The notes under the pieces are model-generated. The model was not told the origin of the DNA. It was given only the letters and a program-made list of their open reading frames with translations, and did not search any database. Below, piece by piece: positions 13,583-25,124 of a DNA stretch of 64,000 nt (position 1 is the stretch's first letter; each line of letters begins with the position of its first letter). The position numbers were made by a program, and so were the translations under genes. Source of the stretch: Adineta steineri (lineage: Eukaryota; Rotifera; Eurotatoria; Adinetida; Adinetidae); contig CAJNOI010000236.1 in the NCBI GenBank assembly GCA_905250115.1, forward strand, positions 1-64,000, given 5' to 3'.

Positions 13583-16500
13583 TTATAATCGTGTACATGT
13601 TACAGATGAAACACCATGAACAAATAGAGTTGGTGGTAAACCAATGGATAACATATCAAGAAAACGTATATAACGTTCCGAAAGAATTTGATCACGTGGC
13701 GGTCGTGGTAGATATAAATAAACACATGATGTATTATCACATTGCTGACGAATAAGTTCATTAATACCTCGAATATAATCATCATTAACATCAACAAATG
13801 AATTTGATGATGCTGCTATTGTTGTTGATTCTTGTTCAATAGGAATAATTGCTGGATCTTGATTGATTGTTGAAGGATTATTTAGAAGACTTGTTACATT
13901 TTCCCATGCAATCATTCGTGTTTGAGCATTAATACGAAGTTGATTTAATAATTCATCAAGATAATAATGTGCACGAAGTGCATTCTCATTTATAGCATCA
14001 ATACAAAGAAAAACACGTAATATTGCACGTGTTTTCCATGGTTTTACCATTGAAAGTATAGTTGCTAATTGAAACATATAAAGACATGTTACATCAAATT
14101 GTGTAGATGTTTCGGGAAATATAAAATTAACCTAAAATTGATCATAATTTTTTCGGTCACAAAAATAAGACATAAACTTACCGGCCAAATATCAATAAAA
14201 ACTTTTTTCTGATTAGAATCTATTTCATCTTTTTGTAAAAGTGAAAAATTTCTTGCAAGACAAACACTTTTATTAAGATATAATGCATCTTTAATTATTT
14301 GGACATAGGAATAAATATCAAGTTCTTTTTCTTCATCTTCTTGTCGTAATTCTAAATAATAATAATGAATATAAAATACTTTCAGAAATAGACGGTATAT
14401 ATACTTGGAAAATGAAAGATTGAATATATATCATTTGTTGTATCAATATTTTCCATAGTAGAACTTCGACGTTGTCGAAGCGCTGATGTATTTATAAATG
14501 AACTCGATCTGAACCAACGTCGTTTATGACTAGAACAACTAAATAATTTATCTTCTGGAAGTGTCCTATCATAAAAACCAAGAATTATTGTATTCGGACG
14601 AAGACCACCTATAATAAAATTATCTAAATAAAGTTTATATGATTTCAGAAAAATACCTAAACCCGATAATCTCATTAACTGTGCTACTCCATCTCGTATA
14701 TTTGATGCTGATGTCATATCAACAAATGCTTTTATTTTCATAAGATTAATTAATGAAACCCAATGTGGATATTCTTCTATAAATAGATCATTTAAATCAT
14801 CGTTCATATGATTTTTTTTCACATGACCTAAAATAAAAAGTCCACCTTTTTTCATATCATTAACAAAATCAATTAAATTTATTGATGAACGTGGATTGGA
14901 AACAAGTAATAAGATTTGTGGACGCCAAAACTTCACATGTTCTTTACGTGGATCAAGTAGAAGAAGATATTTTCGTACTTGATGAAAGATTAATGCTTGA
15001 GATATTGAACCCCATGATGCTCGTGGAAAATCTCTTAAATGTAACATAGCAATAAGACCAATTACAATTCCAATAGCAATTGACGCATACGAAGTTGATA
15101 CAATAAAACACATAATAATCGACCCAATTGCACCGATTAATGCTGTATGCCAAGAAAAATATTTAAATGATGGCCGAAAATTTGGTGTTGATGCTAAAGC
15201 AAGTGCCATACACGATAAATTAACAGCAAAATACGCGAGAAGAAAGAATATTGTTACAATACGAGCTATTTTATTCAATGAACCGATCAATAAAGTTAGC
15301 TAAAAAATTATTATTAGTAAGCTTGTTTTATGTAGATATGACATACTTCAACAAGAATAAAAGTTAAGAATACAGCTGCAACTGGATTACCACGATTAGT
15401 TGTACCAATTCTAATCCAACGAAGTAATGATCCTAAAATAAAATAGACGGATGTACATATAAAATTATTTAATAGAAAATATGTTTACCAAAGATTTCAT
15501 CAATAGATAATGCTTCGAGTATTCTCGATGCACCAATTAAACTTGATAAACATGCAGAAAATACAGCAAATATTGTTCCAATTGTTACAAATGGTTGCCA
15601 AATATTAATTTCTTGTAAAAATAAATAGTTATTTAATAAAGTATATCTTAAATAAAAGATTAGAATGAATTCTATTACAAAAGAAAAGATATTTTAACAA
15701 ACCGATCAGTTGTTGCAGCTATAAGTAATGTTTCAATAATATAAATAATAAAAACATATATAATAGCCGAAATAGATCCAGTTGGAATACTTCGATTTGG
15801 ATTACTTAATCCACCTGAAAAGAAAGACACATATATACATCAATCTTAATCTAACTCTTTATATAGTTAATTACCCCATTCTACTCTATTAGCACCAGCT
15901 AATAAACCAATTATACTTGAAAAGAGTACACCAAAAACAGTAACAAAATTCATTGTATCTCCAGTTGTATAATCAATTGTATAATTTGAATACATATTTT
16001 CATTTAATGTTGTTAAACTAAAACTAGTAAAATGTCCATAGAGAAAATCTGTTTTATTATATAATAGCTGTTCAGTATTATAAGCATAGATATTCACTTT
16101 TGGTATTAAGACAAGATGTGGACCACGAATAAAAAATGAAATTACAATCATAAGATAAACAAAACTAACAAGAATAAATATAGAAAATGCCGCCATAGAA
16201 AATAATGCTGAACCAAATAGACATGTTATCAAACTAAGTATATTAATTAATGTTCCATAGATAAATCTCCACCAATGTGTACCATGAAATATATTCGCTT
16301 TACCTAAATGTGATTTTTATAAGAATTCTTAATAGTTTTAATCTTCTTACTTCCCGGTCCAAAACTATCAACTAATGCTTCAACAAGAGCTGCTACACTT
16401 TGTCCATTACCAATAACTTGTGCAAAGAAAAATAAAACTCCTATTGCACCACCAAATTCTGGTCCTAGTGTACGTGATATCATATGATAAATCCCACCAA

Positions 16501-16891
16501 ATTCTATCGCACCATTTGTTGATAATGAACAAACACTTAATAATGTACAAAAAAGTATTATAAAACAAAGACTCAATTGTAATAATGTTTGTAAAACACC
16601 TGCGTGAGCAAGAACAAAACCGATACGCATAAAGATAGATATGGCTAACATAGATAAAGCAATGGGACAAAATACACCGGGAATTGTTTGTAATGTACGT
16701 TTAAAATTATTTGATGCAGATTCCATACCATTATGATTTGCACCTGTCATTATTGTATATGATAATGAATTATTACTTTGACTGGAAGTTTGTAAAGATG
16801 TTTCTGCTTGTTGTTCACCATCATTTGATAAGTCTGAAGGTTGATATAATGAACAATGATGATTTAATATTGAAAATTGATCTCGTTTCAT
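13583..16891 (-). CDS. SLC12A9: SLC12A9-type cation-chloride cotransporter family protein
   Basis: Multi-pass membrane protein of the cation-chloride cotransporter superfamily, subgroup SLC12A9 (CIP1). About nine exons join in frame. The N-terminal exon (16351-16891) starts [16 protein letters not shown] and carries the first membrane segments with [14 protein letters not shown]. Exon 15875-16303 has a glycosylated loop, [10 protein letters not shown] and [12 protein letters not shown]. Next come [13 protein letters not shown], then [15 protein letters not shown]. The long exon at 14400-15300 holds [48 protein letters not shown] and FILGHVKK. The C-terminus has [10 protein letters not shown] and ends [13 protein letters not shown]. 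Order and landmarks match the family end to end. The frame stays open upstream of the ATG to a splice acceptor at 16973-16974, so this Met is the likely start after a 5'UTR or spliced-leader junction. Confidence 0.93.
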
Positions 16892-17410
16892 TGAATTTGG
16901 ATTGGTATTGAGATTTTTTAATGAAAGAAATGTACGATTAAATACTGATTGTATACGATCAAATCTATTGATCTAAAAAAGATAATACTGAACAAAAATA
17001 TGAATAAATAGCAAAAGTACAGCGCTTAGCTTTTAAGGACACAAGCATGCGGATTCTTAGATAAACAAAAAGTTTAGATAGAGATGCTTTTTCTTTTCTT
17101 TTCAAACATCATACATCTTCTTGTTCTTTACTTGATACCACTCCGAATGACTCAGTTATTCAAAAATGAAAGGTCATCACTCTTTTGTATTACATAACAC
17201 AACTCTTTGTAGATGTCAGTCTAGATGATTATACGTTTGAGAATTGATGAATATATATTCGAAGCTTTTGCATTTCTTAACCATCGTTTTCCTAGTTACA
17301 CAATACTGAGAGTCTTTAAAATTGTTAACACGGAACAGATATTCATGATAAAGAAATTTCTGATATTTTTTTTCGATTCTTGAAAATAATGTAGTACTAA
17401 ATAATGAACT
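16892..17410. other. Spacer between divergent genes
   Basis: Carries the 5' flank of SLC12A9 (acceptor at 16973-16974 on the minus strand) and, at its right end, of the plus-strand orphan at 17411. The minus-strand ORF at 17216-17476 overlaps the latter and looks like a shadow. Confidence 0.4.
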
Positions 17411-17626
17411 ATGAAAAGATACTGGTTTAATAGTCGTGAAATGAAAATTAAAAGTGCTATTAATCCTGATTGGCAATTAATTCGAAAAGAGGATGAAGAT
17501 TATTATCGTCAGAATACTCTTAAAACACAAGATATATCAGATAAAAGTCGTGATCAAACAAGTATTAGTTCATTACAGGAACATATTCCTAATATAATCA
17601 AATTCTGGGCAAGAACCAATGGATAA
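17411..17626 (+). CDS. Small orphan protein, 71 aa
   Basis: Single-exon ORF beginning MKRYWFNSREMKIKSAINPD and ending IIKFWARTNG. It is rich in charged residues (KEDEDYYRQN in the middle) with two tryptophan-containing segments; no signal or membrane helix. A polyadenylation signal AATAAA lies at 17697-17702, 71 nt after the stop, which supports a transcribed unit. Codon use resembles neighbouring genes. The function and family are unknown to me. Confidence 0.5.
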   Translation: MKRYWFNSREMKIKSAINPDWQLIRKEDEDYYRQNTLKTQDISDKSRDQTSISSLQEHIPNIIKFWARTNG

Positions 17627-18388
17627 AAGATATGAACTTGTTTTTGTTAAAATGTAGGCAGTATTGTTTGTTTGTTAGATTTGTAAAAGACATTAAAATA
17701 AACGAAAAAGATCTTAAAAACGTTTGTGTGTCTTATTTCAAAGTAGTCTCAAATGCTAAACATTCTTTATTTATTCTATAAAGATATACAACTAAATCAA
17801 TGCAATCGATTCACTTATAACTCTAATAAATCACGTCAATGAAAAACTTTTAATTTATTAATTATTTAATTGACTATTACAGGTCTAACGAGTATGGTAT
17901 TTAAATTAAAAAGGTAAAATATGAAAATTTTCCAAATAAGAATTGTGACAAAGCTTGTCTCGGGGTAGTTATCAATTTTGGGGGAGTTTGCTGTTTATAT
18001 GATAATGATTCTGAATTATTAATTTGGCCTATTAAAGTACTTGAGGGTGTGTGTGTGTTAGGATCTAGGTACAGGTGGGTATGGATGTTAAGTAAAGACA
18101 ATACTGACATTCAAACCCACACCCTTTTCGTCGTAGCTGATGTCGAGATCCAACAATCTAACAGTATTAGAATCGGGTGATGCTTCATGTTTGTTCACGT
18201 TCTTTTTTCTGTTTTCGTCACCTCAGACAGAAGGCAAAAATAGTAGAAAATCGACTTGATATTTGTAACATATATTTATTGATTAAAGATAAAATGATGA
18301 AACAAGAAGCAGTATTGATTAAATATGAAGTGACGAGACAAAAAGCAATACAACAAAGATTCTGTTTTTAAAAGTTATGATTTAGTCT
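17627..18388. other. 3' flanks of convergent genes
   Basis: Contains AATAAA at 17697-17702 for the plus-strand orphan and the 3' flank of the minus-strand gene at 18389. There is a short (GT)n run near 18047. The ORF at 18177-18371 has no recognisable features. Confidence 0.4.
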
Positions 18389-19633
18389 TCATTCGATAGG
18401 AATAGCTGGCTGAAAAGGAACTACTCGTGCTGGTGTTACATGAGGAGCGATTCGCATCCATCCCATTATCTTTCCATACATACGCCATCCATACCAGACA
18501 ATAAAACGAAAAATCACTACCAAACCACCATACAGTCCAAGCATAGTTGTGATTATGTAGAGTATTGTGTTGTGATCAATGTATTTGTATGAACACGAAT
18601 ATGGAGCACACGAAGCGTAGTAGCTTGAATAATTACTTTTAATTCCCCAATCTTCCACGAATAAATTATCAACGAGGCTGCCTATGAGACTATTTGAAGT
18701 ATAATTACTGGGTGTTGAAGCATTGAGCGGTTTGGCAATCCAAATAGTGGTATTGCGTGTTGATGCAATGTTTGTCAAGTTAAGAATACAGTTTGAATCA
18801 AAGAAACATTCTAAAGTAGACAGACGAATACCATCAATCGGTAGACAACTAGCTACCACACCAGGTAATACTGTTGTATTATAATTCGCATCAATATACA
18901 AAGGTCGTGAGAAGCTGTCTAATGATGTGATACATGAATAATTGGTTCCAAATGAAATACGTGGCACAGTGGCAATGACATAATTATTTGCCGCAGTTGT
19001 AAAAGCTAATTGCCAATTTGTTTCAGGTACAACTAGAAGCTGATTTGCACGAAATGTTTCATAAATGAATGATTGAGTACGACGGAATTTGTCTGGTGTT
19101 TGAGCAATAAATGCAGTTGTAAGAGAATCAATTTGAGCTTGAAATAAACTTAATGACATTGCTTCTAGAGTGACTAATTTATCGGTAAGAAATGCACTTG
19201 TGTCATTGTCGATAGATTGCTGTGCTAATGAACATAATGATGCAAGAACACGAAACTGAGTGCTAAGAAGTTGAAGATCCAGAAAATTACTTACAGCATC
19301 TATCCCCCACAGATAACCCCACCATTGTTGTGCAACGAAATCGCTAGAACATACCTGGTGTAAATGAGGTGAAATCGATAGAAATACATCGTGTTGAATA
19401 GAGGTCTGTGAACATAAACATGAGAGACTTGATTTTTGTTGATCTTGCAAGTACGAAAATGTTGTTTGAGATGGTGATAGAACTGTGATAGTGCGTGTTT
19501 GTAGACTAAAACTTGTGAAGAAAATGATGATACCAAAAGCTAGAGACAACAAAATGATGTAGAGTCGAGTAGGTTTTTTCGTGTCGATATTATGGTCTGC
19601 CGGTAGTTTATCTTTGAAAACATCTATGTTCAT
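18389..19633 (-). CDS. Two-pass membrane protein with large Cys-rich ectodomain
   Basis: Intronless ORF of about 414 aa. The first in-frame ATG is at 19633 (MNIDVFKDKLPADHN); the frame is open up to 19711 only from a TTG. One membrane helix lies near residues 23-43 (LYIILLSLAFGIIIFFTSF), then an ectodomain of about 300 aa with some dozen cysteines (CLCSQ, ECFFDSNC, SCAPYSC) and many N-glycosylation sequons (NYT, NTT, NST, NYS). A second helix follows (ILYIITTMLGLYGGLVVIF) with a short basic tail. The topology resembles DEG/ENaC or P2X channels but I see no signature of either. From general knowledge, bdelloid genomes encode many such proteins with a C-terminal Cys-containing motif before GLYGGL; that link is from memory. 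Function unknown. Confidence 0.75.
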   Translation of the reverse strand: MNIDVFKDKLPADHNIDTKKPTRLYIILLSLAFGIIIFFTSFSLQTRTITVLSPSQTTFSYLQDQQKSSLSCLCSQTSIQHDVFLSISPHLHQVCSSDFVAQQWWGYLWGIDAVSNFLDLQLLSTQFRVLASLCSLAQQSIDNDTSAFLTDKLVTLEAMSLSLFQAQIDSLTTAFIAQTPDKFRRTQSFIYETFRANQLLVVPETNWQLAFTTAANNYVIATVPRISFGTNYSCITSLDSFSRPLYIDANYNTTVLPGVVASCLPIDGIRLSTLECFFDSNCILNLTNIASTRNTTIWIAKPLNASTPSNYTSNSLIGSLVDNLFVEDWGIKSNYSSYYASCAPYSCSYKYIDHNTILYIITTMLGLYGGLVVIFRFIVWYGWRMYGKIMGWMRIAPHVTPARVVPFQPAIPIE

Positions 19634-20454
19634 CAACGTATTCCGTGCATGGACTAATAGTAAACACCGCTGATTGTTGCGCTCGGTTGTTTGTGGATCT
19701 AGAATGATCAAAGAAGTTGATTACTCACCTAAACAACATTACTTTCCAGGATACAATAACTTTGTTTATCGAAGAAGACAATACTCGCACTAATTCTTTT
19801 TTTCTACCTGTGTGATCATTTGAGAATCTTGTTGCACGCAAATATGAAAGCTTAGGCTAGACAATTAACATGTTGCACTACTTTCTTGCACAATTAAAAC
19901 GCTAGTTACATATCGCATTGTTTCTAAGAACTACAGTCCTGAAGCGATTGCACTAAGATTGTAGAAGTGTTGTCAAGTTAAACAGCTTTTTTCTTAAGCT
20001 GATAATTGGACAATATTTTTGTTAACAACTAAAAATATACCACTATGGAAAAAAACATAAAAATTTGTTCGCAGAACAATCTCGAATAGTTATTTAGATC
20101 ATTCTATACCTATTAACATTTGTATTCTACATACTATCAGGAATACTAAACATCGTATTATTCTACATAATTAATCGAAGATATGCCATATTATTTTTTA
20201 GCAAAGCACAGATATTTTGCTCAACTCGATTTCAACAAACATAAATTATTGTTGAATGTAAAAACAGTATCTTTAAAATTGAGTAGTAACTTTATTGATT
20301 AATATGCGAAAAGAAGTTAAAAAATTGCATTAAAAGTGAATATATCTTTGAAATAAAACAGTTTATTGATCATTTATTATGATCAATGTCGCTAAAGATT
20401 AAAACTATTATATCACAAAAAAAATAGAAGAGAAACAAAATAAAGAAAAATGTT
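19634..20454. other. Intergenic
   Basis: 5' flank of the two-pass protein gene and 3' flank of the SLC30 gene. Donor- and acceptor-like sites exist on the minus strand near 19732 and 19703 but would leave an intron of only about 30 nt, so I did not use them. No gene recognised. Confidence 0.4.
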
Positions 20455-22299
20455 CTAATTTTTATCATGAATAGCAATAACTGTTGAAGGGTTTGCTGTT
20501 GATGCGGAAGAAATAATACTACTTGAATTGTTCATCAAAGGAGTTTCTCGATCTAATTCACTATCACTATCTGCTGCAGGCAAACCAACACTACTACGAC
20601 GATGAAAATGTGAATTTCGTGGTGTTATAGACACAGATTTATTAGGTACTATCGCTTTTGATTGTTCACAACATTGATATCGACAATCAAGTTTGTCAGC
20701 TTCATCCGGACCCTAAAAATAAAATAAAATAGTTTCACAAAATAAATATATATCGAAATTAACCAGTGCAAATTCTGGTTGAATTGTCACATGATCAATA
20801 TGATGCATTTCAAATATGTAATTAATATCTCGATATTTAGTTAAAATATTTTCGGTTGTATTAAAAACTACATGAACAGTTGCTAATGTTTTCTGAGGTG
20901 TTAAACGCCATATATGAAGTTCATGAAGTTTTACAACACCTGGAACCTAATTAATAAAACAAATTATAGTTTCTTTTTTTTTTTGAATAGATCAAATAAC
21001 ATACAGAAGCTATAACTGATGTTTCAATGTCATCCGATTTAAGTCCATATGGTTTAGCTTGTAAAACAAGATGTATGACATCTCGAACTAGATGATGAAG
21101 TAAAAATAAATACAGATAATTAAATAATAAATAATATTTATACTTGGAACAGAAATCATAATAAGATATGAAAGAAAAAGAAAACAACAAATAATTGGAT
21201 CAACAAGACGACTGTACATAACGCGAACTTGATGTTTTTCTGATAGCATTATCAATAAAATACCACATGCTAATATAGCTAATGGACCAAGTAACATATT
21301 TAATACTTGTAGAAACGAGTGTTGAATAGGTAATGTATCTGTAATAAGCACTAGAAGAAGAAAAAAATCAGATTACTAAGGATATTAATAAGATCTACAT
21401 CCGGATTAATTATAATTAAATATGATATCTCATAATGATAAAAAAAATTTGTTCATACATACATGAATCAGATAATAATTTTTTTGGTAATGGTTGATGA
21501 AGGCTTGGTCGTCTTTGTCTCATTTGTTTATTGAATGCATGTGAACTTTTCATAACAGCATCTAAAATAAAATATTTTCTTTTGATTTTAATTAATCGAA
21601 ATTTTACGTACAAAGTATTGCTACACCTAATAAACAATTGGAAAGAGTTGCATAGATACCAACACTAAGAATAAATCTTGGATGATCAATAAGACTGTGT
21701 ATATGCTCTAAATATTATTTATATTTAATATAGAAAAATGTTTTTTTTTCGTTTTTCATTTACCATGTCCATGAGCAGTAAATAATGTTGAACTATTCGT
21801 TTCTCGTTTGGGTATTACGAAAATAACATCGACAAGATGTTTAATACTTTCGAGAAAAACCGAAATAGATAATGAAAAAAAACTAATGAAGGCAACTAAT
21901 TCACCAACCACACCAACTTAATAAATAAAAATATATCAATATTACATAATTCATAATTAAATTTTACCTCGAGCTAAGCCATATGTATGTCGAGATGTAT
22001 ATGTAAATTGAATCTATAAATAAAACCATAAAGTTTGACTTTTTTTTATTGAATTAATTAAATTTTTTTTACCCGCTGTGATACAATTCGCACTGTACAT
22101 AAAATAGCTTGACATAGATGATAATAACCGTCAAGTAGCATAACAACTGTTTCAACCAATAGAGAAACGAGAGGATTAATTTTCTCATTATATTATTTAA
22201 AGAAAAAACATACATACCACTGTGACAAGTATGATATCCTATGATTTCCAAAATGAATAAACCAACATTATTAATTAATAAAGCAATGGGCAAAATCAT
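20455..22299 (-). CDS. ZnT1-like SLC30 (CDF) protein lacking canonical metal ligands
   Basis: Cation diffusion facilitator family, closest to ZnT1 (SLC30A1)/SLC30A10 by its cytoplasmic domain: LHELHIWRLTPQKTLATVHV and HHIDHVTIQPEFA. Starts MILPIALLINNVGLFILEI (an in-frame TAA lies just upstream), with helix 1 at the very N-terminus. The helix-2 segment reads VMLLDGYYHLCQA and helix 5 reads SFLQVLNMLLGP. In ungapped comparison with ZnT1 these stand where the family has HxxxD zinc ligands, giving Y/Q in helix 2 and Q/M in helix 5, so all four ligands are replaced. The Ser-rich C-tail ends VIAIHDKN. About eight exons, all joining in frame. The family role is zinc export to the extracellular side or into organelles; this copy may be a non-transporting subunit, as ZnT6 is for ZnT5, or use another ion. 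Confidence 0.85.
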
Positions 22300-23075
22300 C
22301 GTGAGTATTATTTTTTACGGAACTTTTTTTGTTTGATAAACTTGTTATTCTTTCAGTACAAGTTGCAACGGTACATATCTAACCTCTGAATGCTTTTCGT
22401 TCTCTTATATAAATACCGATATGGCCTCTCTTTTGCATTCGATAATGGTCTCGGCCACGTTTTTTTCTTTCCTTATTTTTTTATGCCTTATTACCATAAG
22501 TTTTTCTTTTCTGTTCTTCGTAAATTCTCCTCTATATAAGCCATTATCAATATGACCATTTTTTCTCCTCTTTTTTCTTCTTCTTCTTCCTTTGTTGAGA
22601 GTACTGTTCGATGCTGATATCATAAAGTAATATTTACTTACAACTGTATTAGAAAAAAAATATATAATATAATCATTAACCAACGAAGTATATTCAATCA
22701 TTCTATCTGTCTTTTTTTTTCAAAGTACAATATCTTAAAGATGCACGAAAAGAAAACATCAATAACAAATAACAAAAAAAAAAGGATAATAATAGAAAAA
22801 CATACATATAGAGAAAAAAAGACGCAAGAAAATTACTCACACAACACACGACGAAGTCCAGCTTCATTAGAGTGGATCACCGGTACAGTGGAACAAGAGA
22901 AAGAAAGAGACAAAAAGAAAAAAAACGAACACAAACAATTGAACCATTCAACAGAGATATAGACGAACATGAAATGCATCTCAAACACAAAGAAGAAGAA
23001 GAAAAAAACAACTAACAGAAATGCATAACTTTTACTTTCAAACAACAGAAAAGGAAAACACAGAAGAAAACGAAA
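22300..23075. other. Intergenic
   Basis: Between two minus-strand genes: the 5' flank of the SLC30 gene and the 3' flank of CPEB1. A/T- and purine-rich. Both ORF-like stretches (22405-22701 -, 22741-22962 +) are low-complexity Lys/Arg-rich frames without family resemblance. Confidence 0.4.
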
Positions 23076-25124
23076 TCAAGATACACTAGCATTGCGCATG
23101 AGAGGTTTATGAGCAAGTGCTTCAGTTAATGGTTGCTGACTATTGATACCAGTATGTGCTTTAGTCCAACATTTATCACAAAAATATTTCCAACAAGCAA
23201 GTGAACGACAGAAATATTTACCCAATTGAGTACATGATTGACCATTTGCACCACTGCATGTTTGAGCATCCACCAAATAAGGATCAAGTTGAATCTAAAT
23301 AAATATGATATTCGTATCAGATTTTATTCTCTATTTTACTTACCACTTTAGAAAAGCGTTCACAATCAATAAATACATAATTAGCCTATTGAAAAAAAAT
23401 TTAATTTAAAATTTTAATTTTTAAACAAAAACTAACCGTCATGGCACTGAAATAACTATGAATACTAGTAAAAATTACTCGGCCGGATCCTAAATAAGTA
23501 TATATATATATAAATTAAATAGAAATAGAAATAAATATTTTACCAATAGGATATTTATTACGATCAGTATCAATAGCCGCAAAATCAACTTCACCAAATA
23601 GTTTAGAAAATATTCGAGCAAGTGCATATGCGGTCATCATACCTAAATTCAATTAGTTTTTATTCTAAATATATATTAAAACTAAAATACCATGCAAAGC
23701 TCCAACAAAGACTGTGGTCTTATATGGATCATCTTTGAGTAGTTCACACATTGCTGCATCATGTCGATTAGATGACATCCATTGAGCATCTTCCGTCTAG
23801 AAGATAAAGAAAACTATTATTTAATTTATTTAAATATCATTTAAATACTTACAAACCAAGGTATAAGTTGAATCTAAAATAGAAGAAGAAATTATTCAAT
23901 GTCAATAGAAACAACTTATCAATAACTTACACTTTTACGTTTTGATGCTGACCGTTGACTATTAAGATTAAGATAATATTCACAACGACCATCAGAATTA
24001 CGTTGTGGTTGTTGACAACAGGCTAAAAGTAATTCATGTACAGACGATTCTTTGTCAAAAATTGCATAAGCATATCCAGATTTGCCTAGAAATATATAAT
24101 ATAGAATTGAAAATAAATGAAAATAAATATTTACCGTGATTAGTTCGACGACGTGTTCGATTATTTTCAGCCGGCCATTCGATACGAACAGGGCCAAATT
24201 GACTAAGACGAGTAGCTAATTCACCTGATAAAAACAAAATCATTTTAAATCATAAAATAAATATAGTCTCTACTTACGTTCATTAAGATCATGCGGAATA
24301 CCACCAAGAAATATTTTATTTGAAAGTGAAGGAGGATTAATTGAATAAGCACGTGGTTTAACAGGTAATGGTGCGCACCAACACATATTTTGACTAACTT
24401 TACCAAAATGGCCTAGAAATTATATAAAGATGTATAAAGACGAATATTTTTATATGTAGAAATTCTTACGAGTGGCTTGACGACGTTCATTTGCTGCAGC
24501 TAATTTCAATCGACTATCATCATTATCAATTGTGAGACATTGCTAAAACAAATAATAATAATTAAGTGAAAAAAAATATATCAGATCATACCATTTGTTC
24601 AAGTAAAGATGTAGGAGGAATATTTTGATGTCTTTCTTGTAAATAACGATCTTCTTCATATTGATCATCATCACCAGCATAACGTGCCGTAAAATCTTTA
24701 CTCATTAAAAATTGAAGTAATTTTTCATCAGAACACATACTAAAATAAATTTCAATATATTTTATAATAATAAATATTCAACATATTCTTTTCTTTACTT
24801 GACTAAAGGTGTTGATGCAAAATTTATTTGTGGCATTGACCATTGTGGTAAATTAGCTGTTCCATTCATCATTAACATTGATCGCTGTTGGTGTTGTTGT
24901 TGTTGTTGTAGTTGTTGTAGATGTTGTTGTTCATAATCATTATGATTTGGTAAAGTATCATCAAGTAAATTACCTAATGCACCAGATGGGTTAAATGAAC
25001 GATCGATTAATGGGTAATTTGTTCCCATGGTAAAAGTCTATTTTAAAATAAAGATTTTTTTTTTGTTCAAAGTTTCTTTATAGATAAGAAAATCTCTAAG
25101 ACTTACATTTTCTTTTGAGATCAT
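23076..25124 (-). CDS. CPEB1: CPEB1-type cytoplasmic polyadenylation element-binding protein
   Basis: RNA-binding translational regulator of mRNAs with U-rich polyadenylation elements. Exon 1 (25107-25124) encodes only MISKEN and splices in frame to [16 protein letters not shown] Gln-rich stretch follows ([14 protein letters not shown]). RRM1 begins [18 protein letters not shown], with [27 protein letters not shown] and [13 protein letters not shown]2 has [38 protein letters not shown] and IGSGRVIF. The C-terminal zinc-binding ZZ module has paired Cys ([26 protein letters not shown]) and ends [17 protein letters not shown], DTDxxKYPIGSGRV and PLMRN point to the CPEB1/Orb branch over CPEB2-4. 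About ten exons, short introns. The N-terminal regulatory region is short. Confidence 0.95.

Noticed and set aside
19634-19711. Upstream extension of the two-pass membrane protein to 19711
   Set aside because: The first codon would be TTG. A splice into this stretch would need an intron of about 30 nt and a different phase. The first ATG is at 19633.
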